A DNA stretch of 64,000 bases from Pogonophryne albipinna (Eukaryota; Chordata; Actinopteri; Perciformes; Artedidraconidae): positions 20,313,951-20,377,950 of the forward strand of contig CM053259.1 of assembly GCA_028583405.1 (NCBI GenBank), written 5' to 3'. Numbering within the stretch: position 1 is the stretch's first letter; each line of letters starts with the position of its first letter. This document shows positions 13,655-24,144 of the stretch, in pieces. The notes under the pieces were generated by a model. It was given only the letters and a program-made list of their open reading frames with translations, ran no database searches and was not told the origin of the DNA. A program made the position numbers and the translations under genes.

Positions 13655-14100
13655 GATTTCAATTCAAACAAACTTTATCGACATGGCAGTTAGAGTTCAA
13701 TGTTGACAATGGAGTTAGAGCAAAAACAAAGAAAGTGCATGACTAAGGTCTATGTTGGTAATGGAGGTTACTCGAGTGAGAATAATACAAGTTAAATGTG
13801 AATAAAAGACAAGAACAGAGCAGGACAAAGTACTCAGATCCGTTACTCAAGTAAAAGTATAAATACTATGTTCTGAAAATACTCCATTACAAGTAAAAGT
13901 CCTGAGATTATAATGTTACTTAAGTTGAAGTACATATGTATTATGAGCTTAATGTACTTATAGTATCAAAAGTACTAAGTATGCAGAACTTCTCTTTTCA
14001 CAGCATTATATAGAATACTATATAATCCTGATTGTGACGTTTAAAAATGCATGTAAAAATGTAGGGGTACTTGAGTAAGTGTACTTAGTTACATTCCCAC
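13655..14100. repeat. Fish interspersed repeats (CAATTCAAACAAACTTTAT tail and AAGTACTCA/AGTAAAAGTA type)
   Basis: The first part (about 13658-13720) has the CAATTCAA...AACTTTAT pattern seen at the 3' ends of fish LINEs. The second part (about 13829-14094) is rich in AGTAAAAGTA and ACTTAAGT motifs, begins near AAGTACTCAGATC and ends near TGTACTTAGTTACATTCC. This matches a very common teleost non-autonomous DNA repeat, probably hAT-type. The family names are recalled rather than searched. Confidence 0.55.
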
Positions 14101-14107
14101 AACTGAA

Positions 14108-15033
14108 TACCAAGAAAAAGTATGTGAACCCTTTGGATTCTCCACACATATAGCGTTGTGTGTTCCTTCCAAACAACTCAACTTTGGTTTCATCTGTCCA
14201 CAGAATATTTTGCCAGTAGTGCTGTGGAACATCCAGGTGCTCTTTTGCAATCTTCAAACGTGCAGCAATGTTTTTTCTGAACAGCAGTGGCTTCCTCCGT
14301 GGTGTCCTCCCATGAACTCCATTCTTGTTCAATGTTTTACGTATCGTAGATTCGTCAACAGAGATGTTAGCATGTGCCAGAGATTTCTTTAAGTCTCTAG
14401 CTGACACTCTAGGATTCTTCTTCACCTCATTGAGCATTCTGCGCTGTGCTCTTGCAGTCATCTTTACAGGACGGCCACTCCTAGGGAGAGTAGCAACAGT
14501 GCTGAACTTTCTCCATTTATAGACAATGTGTCTTACCGTGGACTGATGAACATCAAGGCTTTTAGAGATACTTTTGGAACCCTTTCCAGCTTTATGCAAG
14601 TCAACAATTCTTAATCGTAGGTCTTCTGAGAGCTCTTTTGTGCGAGGCATGGTTCACATCTGGCAATGCTTCTTAAGAATAGCAAATTCAAAACTGGTGT
14701 GTATTTTTTATAGGGCAGGGCAGCTTTAACCAACACCTCCAATCTCGTCTCATTGATTGGACTCCAGGTTGGCTGACTCCTGACTCCAATTAGCTCTTGA
14801 AGAAGTCTTTAGCCTAGGGGTTCACATACTTTTTCCACCCTGCACTGTGAATGTTTACATGGTGTGTTCAATAAAAACATGAAAACATATAATTGTTTGT
14901 GTGGTATTAGTTTAAGCAGACTGTGTTTGTCTATTGTTGTGACTTAGATGAAGATCAGAACACATTTTATGACCAACTTATGCAGAAATCCAGGTAATTC
15001 CAAAGGGTTCACATACTTTTTCTTGCAACTGTA
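14108..15033 (-). mobile_element. Decayed Tc1/mariner-type transposon, internally deleted
   Basis: Inverted ends share AAGAAAAAGTATGTGAACCC (left, from about 14112) and its complement (right, to about 15031, followed by TA). An inner copy of the right repeat, GGGGTTCACATACTTTTTCC at about 14818, gives the IR/DR layout typical of fish Tc1 elements. Between the ends lies a minus-strand transposase fragment. The element is about 0.93 kb against about 1.6 kb for a complete one, so it cannot move by itself. Confidence 0.85.
14140..14650 (-). pseudogene. Tc1-like transposase fragment (N-terminal half)
   Basis: The start [20 protein letters not shown] opens the paired-type helix-turn-helix domain ([20 protein letters not shown]), followed by the GRPVK AT-hook-like segment and the second HTH (ARDLKKSLAHANISVDESTI). 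The first catalytic Asp is visible in ILWTDETKVELFG. The frame then leaves transposase sequence near RNTQRYMCGE and runs into the left inverted repeat, so the second Asp and third acidic residue of the DDE/D triad are missing. This is a relic. Confidence 0.88.
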
Positions 15034-17145
15034 TGCTCCACATTTAAAAAGAAAAATGATGCAGTACTAATTTGTTCAGCCATCACAAGCCTTCAAATTA
15101 GCTTAAGTGTCCCTAACAAACTGTGAACTTAGTGTTTAATAATGGATGCTAAACAAGTACATTTTATTATATATAGCCTAAAAACATACATTTGCTTCAG
15201 GGTTTGCATTTTGCTCCCCTCTGTCTTTTTTCAACACTCACTTTGGATAAGTTAAAATCTCTCCTTTGTCAATGGGGGAAAAGCAAGAAACCCCAGGAAG
15301 AGACGATGAGGAGGGATCCCTCTCCCAGGAAGGACAGACGTGTAACGGATGTCCTGTGAGACACATCATATCATCTTCCTTTTTCAGCGGAAAACGTTGT
15401 CGTCCAAGTGAAATGAGAGATGGGAGACAAAAGCACAATAACTAGGAAACGGAGAGCGGCTCAGCGGAGCAGGAGTCACTCAACACCAACAATGTGCAGG
15501 ACTCAATTATTTCAGGTCTTTTACAGAAGAGGTGATGTTTTTTTTGGCAGGATATTTATAGATTATATTTCCTTCACTTGATGAACTTTCTACATCTCTA
15601 GCTAAATTAGCTGCTGTCCCAGAGCTGAAATGTACTGCAATACTTTATAACGTTGATACAAAGAGGTTACTCTGTGAGTCTGCTCTTCTCTTGTCTTTCT
15701 TTTCTTTTTCTGGGGCCCTGTAAGCTTTCCCAGCATGCTTTTCTCACGCTGTAATGTCACATCTGAGTATAATGTGACTCGCTGGAAACTGGGGCCCTGA
15801 GGTCATCTTTACACTACTGTGCGGGGAGGTAAGGTGCAAACACGTCCATTTCAACACTATAATACAATGTATGTGTTGCTCTACGTATGTGTGTATGTGG
15901 GAGGCAGTGTTGTGAGTATTTGGACTCACGCCAATGAGATGACATTACACTCCCATTACCACCTACCATATAATGACATTTCCCTTTTAGTTCTTTCAGT
16001 CTGCATATTGTGCAGGCCTTTTATTTCCGCCTACACAAGATCCAGCAAAAATAATTAGTCCCCGAGTAAAACATGATCCTCTCATTCATTTAGAAAAACT
16101 GTTTGTATCATTGGTATCATACATATTTGTGTGTGTGTGTGTGCGCGTGTGTGTGTGTGTGGGGATGAACTTGAGACTTTGTCAGGAGACTCTCATTACA
16201 TGACAATCAGTACTGGGTGGGGCATCGTCAAGAACCAAGAACAACTTAGAAGGAAAGTCCCCACAAGGTGTGTGTGCACGTGTGTGTGTGTGCACGTGTG
16301 TGTGTGTCAATGCATACCTGTGACAGGTGTTGTCATTTTAATGCTATTATTACCATCAACATGATCGTCTTGAAATGGTGGTAATGATTATCCAGGAAAC
16401 ACCATGCAAAGCTTTACAAACTGCAAAACAAAGACTTTCATTTATCAAACCGGCTTGACACCATCAGACTGGCATCAATTATTTAAAAATGTCCAGTGTA
16501 TAATAGTTTAAAAATCAAGACATATTTAAAGAGCAAAGAATCAAAACCTATTAGACATTTCAATGAAAGCTGCTGATGCTCACCAACATAATTTAAAGAT
16601 AAACTATTTTAGCTGCCACTCACAGGTATCTTTGAACTTGAGCTTTCTTTAACTTCCCTAGACAGGTTGTAATGTGGTTGAGGTGAAACCATGATTGTTT
16701 ACAGTTATTAGCAAATCTCCTGAAACACCTTAAAGTGTGAAAAGGACACAGATCCAAAACAGTTTTACCGTCAGACTGGAAAGGTGACACAGGTAGGTGT
16801 TTGCACCAACAACTTGGGCTTTAAACCTCCAAGACTGACATGCGGGCCAAAGAGGGAAAACAGTTTGTGGCATAAACACGCGATGGATATCACCAATACC
16901 CGGTCGCAATGAAAAGCAGTTTGTAACCATAACTTTGTGTTATGTTAAGATGTAAATTGTGAGTTTCTTGTCAGTTAAATTCATCTGGGAGGGACTCTAC
17001 AGTAATCAAAGTATATTTAATTTTGTTATATCAGAGGAAAGCTGACCCAGTTTGCCCACTTCTAAGAAACTGGCAGTGGCTTGTGGGAAATCCCGGGACT
17101 CCTTAAAATACTTGTTTCCACTGTGCACCAAAAGATGTCACCCTT
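15034..17145. other. Intergenic stretch with repeat fragments and GT tracts
   Basis: No gene is recognised. At about 15270-15360 there is a fragment (GAGGAGGGATCCCTCTCCCA, GGACAGACGTG) of the same dispersed repeat seen at 58.4-58.66 kb. Interrupted GT/CA runs occur at about 16128-16161 and 16266-16308. Confidence 0.5.
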
Positions 17146-17857
17146 CGGAGCCTACACACGGCGGCGTGCGTTGCCGCTTCAACGCTTCTGCCCATTCACT
17201 TTGAATGGGGTGACATCACGATTCGCCGAACTGCATTGTGGGAGCAAAGCGTAGCTTCTCTCGCGGTGCTCGCTGCAAAAGTAGAGCAATGTTCTACTTT
17301 TGCCGCCTCGACGGAGGCGTCAGCCAATCAAATCCCGTTTATGCAAATCTGCCAGTACAAACGCTAGCCAATCAAACCACGTGTATGCTGGGAGAGCCAG
17401 AGCCAGAGCCAGACCGCAGTTCATTTCCTCATATGCCAAAAAATGGAGGAGAAAATAATCGTAGCGGTAGGGAATCACCCGGTGCTTTATGATCAGTCCC
17501 TGTTCACCTACCGGGATACAAACCGGAGGAGCCAGGCATGGAGGGAGGAGGCAGAGACAGTGGGTGAAACTGGTAGGTTTTCGCCTGTTTGGGGAGTTTA
17601 TATCCAGTGTACTTCTTTTGAATGGACAGCGAGCAGACAGACAGTATTTAGCCAGCATGGAATGTTGCGTAAAATAGCACCATAGATATTAATGTCATAA
17701 ATGTTCATCATATAAAGTGTGACATGTAAAACCTTTTATGCAATTGACAGGAGAGATTCATGTGATTGGTTGTTGGTCGCGTTGCTCGCGTAAACTCCCC
17801 AAGCTCAAGACACGCCCACCGCCAAGCGGCAACGCACGCCGCCGTGTGTAGGGGCCG
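17146..17857. mobile_element. PIF/Harbinger-type miniature transposon with MADF exon
   Basis: Inverted ends of about 34 bp: left 17146-17180 (CCTACACACGGCGGCGTGCG followed by TTGCCGCTT) and right 17824-17857 as its complement, with two mismatches near the outer end. The 0.7-kb interior is more GC-rich than its flanks and contains an exon-like MADF coding segment at 17443-17569. No DDE transposase is present, so it would need help in trans. Assignment to PIF/Harbinger rests on the MADF protein, which these elements carry as an accessory DNA-binding factor; the target duplication was not clear. Confidence 0.72.
17443..17569 (+). pseudogene. MADF/Myb-like domain exon inside miniature element
   Basis: The frame starting MEEKIIVAVGNHPVLYDQSL and continuing through FTYRDTNRRSQAWREEAETV matches the first half of a MADF (Adf-1/SANT-like) DNA-binding domain: the opening helix, the HPVLYD turn, and the N-R-R-x-x-x-W core with its conserved tryptophan. 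The frame runs into GAAACTG followed by GTAGGT, a good splice donor at about 17569/17570, so this looks like the first exon of the element's Myb-like gene. The rest of the domain is not found downstream within the element. Confidence 0.6.
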
Positions 17858-18384
17858 TTATGTTCAAACCATGGTTCAAACGCACTGCAATTACATCCTT
17901 CACCATGAATCAAGCAGCTGTCTTATACTGCCCCCTACTGACCAGAGTTTAAGTGTGTGAACTGAGATGTGTCATCACTTTCGTTTCGTCACACTTACAG
18001 TAATGATACTGCAAATGAAGCAAAAACAACAGCAAACAATCACATGGACAAAGATTAACATGCTGATGTTATTATCATATCAGCATAAGAAGAGGCTCAT
18101 CGCTTAAGAAAATAAGAAGTACATATGATTCAATTTGTGCTAGGATAAAAGTTTACAATAAGTAAAAGATACATTATACAATAACTACAAAGTAGCTCAA
18201 AATCAATCTTATAGAAACATGTGGTTTAACTTATAACAGAGATAAAGGGTTTTCATATACAATTCATACATGATGCAATACATGTTTCTCCCATTCATTA
18301 ATTAATAACATACAAAGTAAGTAATTATATATGGTCAGTATAATAACAGGAAATTCCCTTACACGTGTAGCATTTTATTTTGGC

Positions 18385-19057
18385 TTGTCATAATCTTGCT
18401 TGTTTTTTCATCAGACCATGGTCTGATGAAAAATTATAGCACCATACAAATAGCAGATAGTGTTTATATTGCACATTTCAGGTTTATTGCACAGGATTGC
18501 AATATGTTACTTTCAACTACAGTTCTATATATGCAGGTCAATTGTGATAAAAACATTGCTACACTTTAAAAATAGTTTTCTGTTATCTAACAAAAGTAAA
18601 GGTAAACTAAATGCAGACAATGTCAGATGAAACCGGTCATGTGACCAGTTTTCAAACTGCAAAAGCCTGGTACTTCACCCTGGGTAACAAGTTCTCCTGT
18701 TTTATGGTGACTCAAAAAGCACATGATATGATTCAACCAACAAAGTTATTGTGAGATTGAACTTCCTAAATAACAAAATAAAAAAACATTACTTGTAAGA
18801 ACCTAACAATATTGATTTTACATGTTTTATTTAAAAAGTACACTGCACTTTCACATAGTTCCAATGTGCATTAAATTGTATTGCTATTGCTTTATTTCCA
18901 CATTGGTCCCTAATTGGGCTTTTACATGCACTGTGTAACTTAAATGTCGAGCTATATGTATAATTATGCCACAATACACTACCATTATGGCAATACAATA
19001 AAATAAAATAAAGATCAGACCATGGTCTGATGAAAAAACAAGCAAGATTATGACAAG
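18385..19057. repeat. Inverted-repeat-bounded block upstream of RTP3-like promoter
   Basis: A 35-bp arm at 18385-18419 (CTTGTCATAATCTTGCTTGT then TTTTTTCATCAGACC) is matched by its complement at 19023-19057 (GGTCTGATGAAAAAACAAGC then AAGATTATGACAAG). Just inside the left arm the bases form a perfect CATCAGACCATGGTCTGATG palindrome. Between the arms lies the 592-bp sequence that recurs in intron 2. The right arm ends a few bases before the interferon-response elements. It may be a transposable element with 35-bp inverted ends or an insertion into a palindrome. Confidence 0.75.
18433..19024 (+). repeat. 592-bp direct repeat, copy 1
   Basis: Identical by eye, over its whole length, to 19803-20394 (constant offset 1370). 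It begins ATTATAGCACCATACAAATA and ends AAGATCAGACCATG. It is AT-rich with no coding potential. Confidence 0.9.
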
Positions 19058-19060
19058 AAG

Positions 19061-19145
19061 GAAAACGAAACTATGATGTTAAGTTTCGTTTCCCAGTGTA
19101 AGCTGCTGGGAGGCTATAAATACAGAGACTGTGTGCAGAGCGACA
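19061..19145 (+). promoter_or_regulatory. Interferon-type promoter of RTP3-like gene
   Basis: GAAAACGAAACT at 19061-19072 is a perfect ISRE (GAAANNGAAACT). A second, inverted ISRE-like site with one mismatch lies at 19082-19093 (AGTTTCGTTTCC). A TATA box (TATAAATA) is at 19115-19122, which predicts transcription start near 19145-19150 and a short 5' UTR to the ATG at 19207. This layout fits a gene switched on by STAT/IRF factors after interferon, as known for fish rtp3-like genes. Confidence 0.85.
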
Positions 19146-19206
19146 TCTTCAAGCTGAACGTCGTTTCATCTCCTTCTACCAGAAGTGAATCAAATACCTG
19201 AGCAAA

Positions 19207-20963
19207 ATGAAGGGATCTGCAGGTAAGACAATTTCATTTTGCCCACCTTTTTGGTGTTTAATGTTAATATTGTGTTTATTATGTGCTATGCAATGTTGTT
19301 TTGTAAATTTGGTGCAAAGCCAATATTAAGTGTTCATAATAGCCTACTAAATGCATTTTTGTAAAATGTCGTGTTAGATTTAGATTTATTTATTTATTAA
19401 ACAGACGGAAGAAGAGCGTGACCCTTATTATATTTCGATAACATGCAACGTCATTAACCTTCGAGAGCCTGTTGTTTTTTCAGTGTTGTGACACAAAGAC
19501 TTGTATTTTTCTGAATGTAACGCTTTTATGTTTTCATGCAGACTGGCTTCCTTCCTTGTGGAAAGAGACCTTTGAGGAGCTGCTGGACGACGACAATGAG
19601 CTGGACCATGGAGACCAGTGGACTCTGAACTTCAGCTACACCCAGGGAAACACACTCACCACAGAGGAGAGGAAGAGGGGCTGGAAGACTTTCTGCCACC
19701 TTGCCTTTGGAAAGTATGTATCTTTTATATTATATATATTTATAAATATACACATGTGTTACAGCAAAAGTTGAATAGCAGGTGAAATTAAAAGTTAAAG
19801 TGATTATAGCACCATACAAATAGCAGATAGTGTTTATATTGCACATTTCAGGTTTATTGCACAGGATTGCAATATGTTACTTTCAACTACAGTTCTATAT
19901 ATGCAGGTCAATTGTGATAAAAACATTGCTACACTTTAAAAATAGTTTTCTGTTATCTAACAAAAGTAAAGGTAAACTAAATGCAGACAATGTCAGATGA
20001 AACCGGTCATGTGACCAGTTTTCAAACTGCAAAAGCCTGGTACTTCACCCTGGGTAACAAGTTCTCCTGTTTTATGGTGACTCAAAAAGCACATGATATG
20101 ATTCAACCAACAAAGTTATTGTGAGATTGAACTTCCTAAATAACAAAATAAAAAAACATTACTTGTAAGAACCTAACAATATTGATTTTACATGTTTTAT
20201 TTAAAAAGTACACTGCACTTTCACATAGTTCCAATGTGCATTAAATTGTATTGCTATTGCTTTATTTCCACATTGGTCCCTAATTGGGCTTTTACATGCA
20301 CTGTGTAACTTAAATGTCGAGCTATATGTATAATTATGCCACAATACACTACCATTATGGCAATACAATAAAATAAAATAAAGATCAGACCATGATTACC
20401 ACTGGTACTCTACAGTACAATTCGCAAACAATTGCTACAGGTCTGATTTGCTTTAAGCAAGCAGTTAACTTTTGTTGTAAAATACTCAAAATCTGGAAAA
20501 ATGTGATAATAGTTGGTAGTTGACACCCCTTAAAAGCTGATGGTTCAAATACCTCAGGTGAAATCGTACTAACCCTAAGAATCTCCAACTTTCATGTATT
20601 GTCTTCTCCTTCCCCCACAGTTTGAAGTGTCCATCATGCAGTAAAGTTTGGAGTTCAGCAAAGGTCACGGTGCTGTTCCGTTACCGGCTGCGCGGTGAAC
20701 GGGGGGTAGTGATCATGAGGCCCTTTGGACAGGCCTGTCGCAGTTGCCATGATGATACTTATGCCCGTCCTGGTTTTTCCGAGGAGGAGGTGGAAAGAGC
20801 GTTGCTCAGGCTGTGTGCCAAAATCCGGAAGAATTGCTACGGAGAAATGGATGACAACGATGTCGGAGGGGAGCCACCACACTCTAAAAATAATTCCAAA
20901 CCACATGAGTCGGACCTGTGTGAGGCCTGCAGTCAGGGCATATGCCGTGTAAAAGAAGAATAG
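19207..20963 (+). CDS. rtp3: Receptor-transporting protein 3-like (3CxxC zinc-binding)
   Basis: Three coding exons: 19207-19222, 19542-19713 and 20621-20963 (531 nt, 176 aa) with GT-AG borders and matching phases. The protein starts MKGSADWLPSLWKETFEELL and contains DHGDQWTLNFSY and RKRGWKTFCHLAFG, hallmarks of the RTP family. It then has a 3CxxC-type zinc-binding domain with C66PSC69, C102RSC105 and C163EAC166 plus C171. The motif FRYRL...VIMRPFGQACRSC is characteristic. Mammalian RTPs help chemoreceptors reach the surface; fish RTP3-like proteins are small, strongly induced by virus and interferon, and lack the C-terminal membrane anchor, as here. The ISRE/TATA promoter supports the same role. 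Intron 2 contains a 592-bp sequence that also sits upstream of the promoter. The exact RTP number is uncertain, since fish copies are lineage-specific. Confidence 0.9.
19803..20394 (+). repeat. 592-bp direct repeat, copy 2 (RTP3-like intron 2)
   Basis: Identical by eye to 18433-19024. The six bases TGATTA occur at both borders (19801-19806 and 20393-20398), which may be a short target duplication or chance. Copy 2 lacks the flanking 35-bp inverted arms that copy 1 has. Confidence 0.9.
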
Positions 20964-21004
<41 letters not shown>

Positions 21005-21018
21005 AGAATGAAAGTGAT
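20964..21018. repeat. GT microsatellite in RTP3-like 3' UTR
   Basis: A (GT) run of about 35 bases directly follows the RTP3-like stop codon and therefore probably lies in the 3' UTR. Confidence 0.8.
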
Positions 21019-21218
21019 GCAGGAAGAAACTGATTCGTTATACCATTTTAACCATTGTTCAAGTAAATACATAAAGTTGAATTTGTTCTACTGATAAAGT
21101 CTGACCGAGTATTTTGTGTTGCCTAATACTTTAAATACAGGATCAGATCAGCCACAACTACAGCACAGAAATCGACAAACTAATCCCTTATTATACAGTT
21201 TCCTATTTCAAGGTTACT

Positions 21219-21313
21219 TAACATCCTTTTCATTTTGCTGACGCTTTATCCAAAGCGATTCACAATAAGTGCAATCAACAATGAGGATACCAATTCAGAA
21301 CAGCAAAAATGGT
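21219..21313. repeat. Interspersed repeat (second copy)
   Basis: Contains GCTGACGCTTTATCCAAAGC, CAATAAGTGCAATCAACAATG and CAGAACAGCAAAAA, matching the fam83h-intron copy at 4613-4712. It adjoins the TGTGACGCAGGTAGGACCCA sequence that begins the next block. Confidence 0.6.
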
Positions 21314-21690
21314 TACGGTGTGTGACGCAGGTAGGACCCAAATGCAGATTAACGTGAAAATTCCTTTATTTCAAGGCTATACTAACAAAGACAAAACAGA
21401 ACACTCACCGACGAACTAGTCATGACACAAGACGAACCGACAAAGACGGACAGCAAAACCAGAACTTAAATACACACAAGACTAATCACACAAACAAGAC
21501 ACAGGTGAGGAGGGAGGAGAAAACACAGGGACACCAGGTGAACACAATCGGGTAAATTAGACACACCAGGGAAACTAACGACAGGGGACCACAGACAGAT
21601 TTAAACAAGACAAATCACTAGGCCACCAGGGTGGGTGGAGGGGGTCAGGAGGACGGGACAGAGCTGACCGCCCAGAAGCACAGCAGAGGA
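21314..21690 (-). repeat. Leader/tail of the tandem-array block
   Basis: AC-rich non-coding sequence beginning TGTGACGCAGGTAGGACCCA with TTCCTTTATTTCAAGG nearby, in front of the coding-frame arrays. This sequence type is common and dispersed in teleost genomes, and I infer that it is the 3' part (minus orientation) of a mobile element carrying the arrays. Confidence 0.4.
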
Positions 21691-22817
21691 CCAGGAAGGG
21701 ATCTCGGGCGGACGGCCCGGGGGCAAGGCAGAGTTCAAAAGGGGGACTCGGGCGGACGGCCCGGAGGCAAGGCAGAGTTCAAGGAGGGGTTCTCGGGCGG
21801 ACGGCCCGGGGGCAAGGCATAGTTCAAGGAGGGGTTCTCGGGCGGACGGCCCGGGGGCAAGGCAGAGTTCAAAAAGGGGTTCTCGGGCGGATGGCCCGGG
21901 GGCAAGGCAGAGTTCGAGGAGGGGCGAAGACCACAGCTCTCAGGGGACCGGGCAGGAGCCGGTGTTGACCGGACAGTAACCAGAGCCGGTGGAACAGGTG
22001 TCGGCAAGATTCCCCACGGAAGAGGACATGGGGTTGGCAGGACCCCCGGTAGAAGAGTAGTCGGCGGGGCCTCCAACGGCACAGGACACAGGGTTGGCAG
22101 GACCCCCGGCAGGAGAGTGGTCGGCGGGGCCTCCAACGGCACAGGACATAGGGTTGGCAGGACCCCCGGCAGGAGAGTAGTCGGCGGGGCCTCCAACGGG
22201 ACAGGACACAGGGTTGGCAGGACCCCCGGCAGGAGAGTAGACGGCGGGACCTCCAACGAGACAGGACAAAGGGTTGGCAGGACCCCCGGCAGGAGAGTAG
22301 TCGGCGGGACCCCCAACGGGACAGGAAAAGGTGCTGGCAGGATCCCCAGCGGAACCTCCAACGGGACAGGACACAGGGTTGGCAGGACCCCCGGCAGGAG
22401 AGTAGACGGCGGGACCTCCAACGAGACAGGACAAAGGGTTGGCAGGACCCCCGGCAGGAGAGTAGTTGGCGGGACCCCCAACAGGACAGGACAAGGTGCT
22501 GGCAGGATCCCCAGCGGAACCTCCAACGGGACAAGACACAGGGTTGGCAGGACCCCCGGCAGGAGAGTAGTCGGAGGAGCCTCCAACGGCACAGGACATA
22601 GGATTGGCAGGACCCCCGGCAGGAGAGTAGACGGCGGGACCTCCAACGAGACAGGACAAAGGGTTGGCAGGACCCCTGGCAGGAGAGTAGACGGCGGGAC
22701 CTCCAACAGGACAGGACATGGGGTTGACAGGACCCCCAGCGGAACCTCCAACGGTACAGGACATGGGGTTGGCAGGACCCCTGGCAGAAGAGTAGTCTGC
22801 GGGACCTGCAACGGCAC
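21691..22817 (-). repeat. Two tandem arrays (45-bp and 60-bp units) with open minus-strand frame
   Basis: Array A (about 21691-21925) has five imperfect 45-bp units reading PPGRPPENPSLNSAL-like on the minus strand. Array B (about 22010-22815) has about 13 units of nominally 60 bp, with a few shortened ones, reading PLEVPPSTLLPGVLPTLCPV-like (20 aa). Both periods are multiples of three and one minus-strand frame is open across 21735-22817 (360 aa). Frames on the other strand are also open because of the periodicity. The predicted protein is Pro/Leu/Val-rich with no recognised domain. It is either a degenerate mobile-element protein or non-coding minisatellite. Confidence 0.75.
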
Positions 22818-23333
22818 ATGAGTAGGGACTTGAGTGGGAACTCGAGAGGAAACTTGAGAGGTGACTTGAAAGGAATCTCGAGAGGTGACTTGAAAGGAAT
22901 CTCGAGAGGTAACTTGAAAGGAATCTCGAGAGGGAACTTGAACGGAGACTCGAGAGGAGACTGGAGAGGGGACTCGAGAGGGGACCAGAGGAGGGACTCG
23001 GGAAGGGACCAGAGGAGGACTCGGGAAGGGACCAGAGGAGGACTCGGGAAGGGACCAGAGGAGGGACTCGGGAAGGGACCAGAGGAGGGACTCGAAAGGT
23101 GACTTGAGAAGTGTCTTGAAAGGGTACTCGAGATGGGACTCGAGAGGTAGCTCGAGAGGAGACTTGAGAGGGAACTGGAGAGGAGCCTTGAGAGGGAACT
23201 GGAGAGGAGCCTTGAGCTGTGACTCGAGAGATGACTTAAAAGGGGACTCGAGAGGGGACTAGAGAGGGAACTTGAGAGCGGACTCGAGAGGAGACTAGAG
23301 GGGAAACTTGAGAGGGGACTTGAGAGGTGACTT
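22818..23333. repeat. CTCGAGAG-rich minisatellite array
   Basis: Irregular array of short units (multiples of about 12 bases) of the type GGAATCTCGAGAGGTGACTT and GGGACTCGGGAAGGGACCAG. On the minus strand it is interrupted by stop codons around 23236, so it breaks the open frame between arrays B and D. Confidence 0.8.
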
Positions 23334-24144
23334 GTGTCGGTCGGTACGCCGACAGGACATGGGGAGCTGGCGTCGGCTGGGGAGCCAGCAGGAGACGAGG
23401 TGCTGGAGTCGGCCGGTACGCCGACAAGACTCGGGGAGCTGGCGTTGGCTGGGGAGCCAGCAGGAGACGAGGTGCTGGAGTCGGCCGGTACGCCGACAGG
23501 ACTCGGGGAACTGGCGTCGGCTGGAGAGCCAGCAGGAGACTAGGTGCTGGAGTCGGCCGGTACGCCGACAAGACTCGGGGATCTGGCGTCGGCTGCGGAG
23601 CCAGCCCTGTAGCCGAAACTGGAATCGAGCCCATGGCTTCTGGGGCCGGTACTGAAGCCGGAACCATGGCTGCTGGGGCCAGAACTGGGGCCGGAACCAT
23701 GGCTGCTGGGGCCAGCACTGGGGCCGGAACTGGGGCCGGAACCATGGCTGCTGGGGCCAGAACTGGGTCCGGAACCATGGCTGCTGGGGCCAGAACTGGG
23801 TCCGGAACCATGGCTGCTGGGGCCAGAACTGGGGCCGGAACCATGGCTGCTGGGGCCGGAACCATGGCTGCTGGGGCCAGAACTGGGGCCGGAACCATGG
23901 CTGTGTGGGCCGGTTCTGTAGCCAGAACCATGGCTGCTGGGGCTCTGGCTGCTAGCCTGGCCTTGCGACGACTCCTCTTAGCAGCCGCCTGAATACTCCG
24001 TGGACCTCCATAAACCAGACGAGTTCCGGAACACAACTCCTGGACAGGAGCAGGAACTGGGGCAGAAGCACGGGTTGACTTCAGGTGGAACCCACCAAGG
24101 CGTATGGTCAGACCAAATATGGCTTCAGTCAATATCAAAATCAT
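23236..24144 (-). repeat. Two tandem arrays (72-bp and 33-bp units) with 302-aa open frame
   Basis: Array D (about 23334-23605) has 72-bp units (24 aa, VLSAYRPTPAPRLLLAPQPT-like). Array E (about 23640-23955) has 33-bp units (11 aa, VLAPAAMVPAP-like). The minus-strand frame opens at 24144, passes a non-repetitive basic segment (KRSRRKARLAARAP), then both arrays, and ends at 23236. The non-repeat N-terminal part and frame-keeping periods hint at a coding origin, probably within a mobile element. No domain was recognised. Confidence 0.6.

Noticed and set aside
22117..22821. 234-aa plus-strand frame (GGASNGTGHRVGRTPGRR-type repeats)
   Set aside because: It is the opposite-strand reading of the 60-bp array. 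It stays open because the period is a multiple of three, and the non-repeat coding-like segment is on the other strand.
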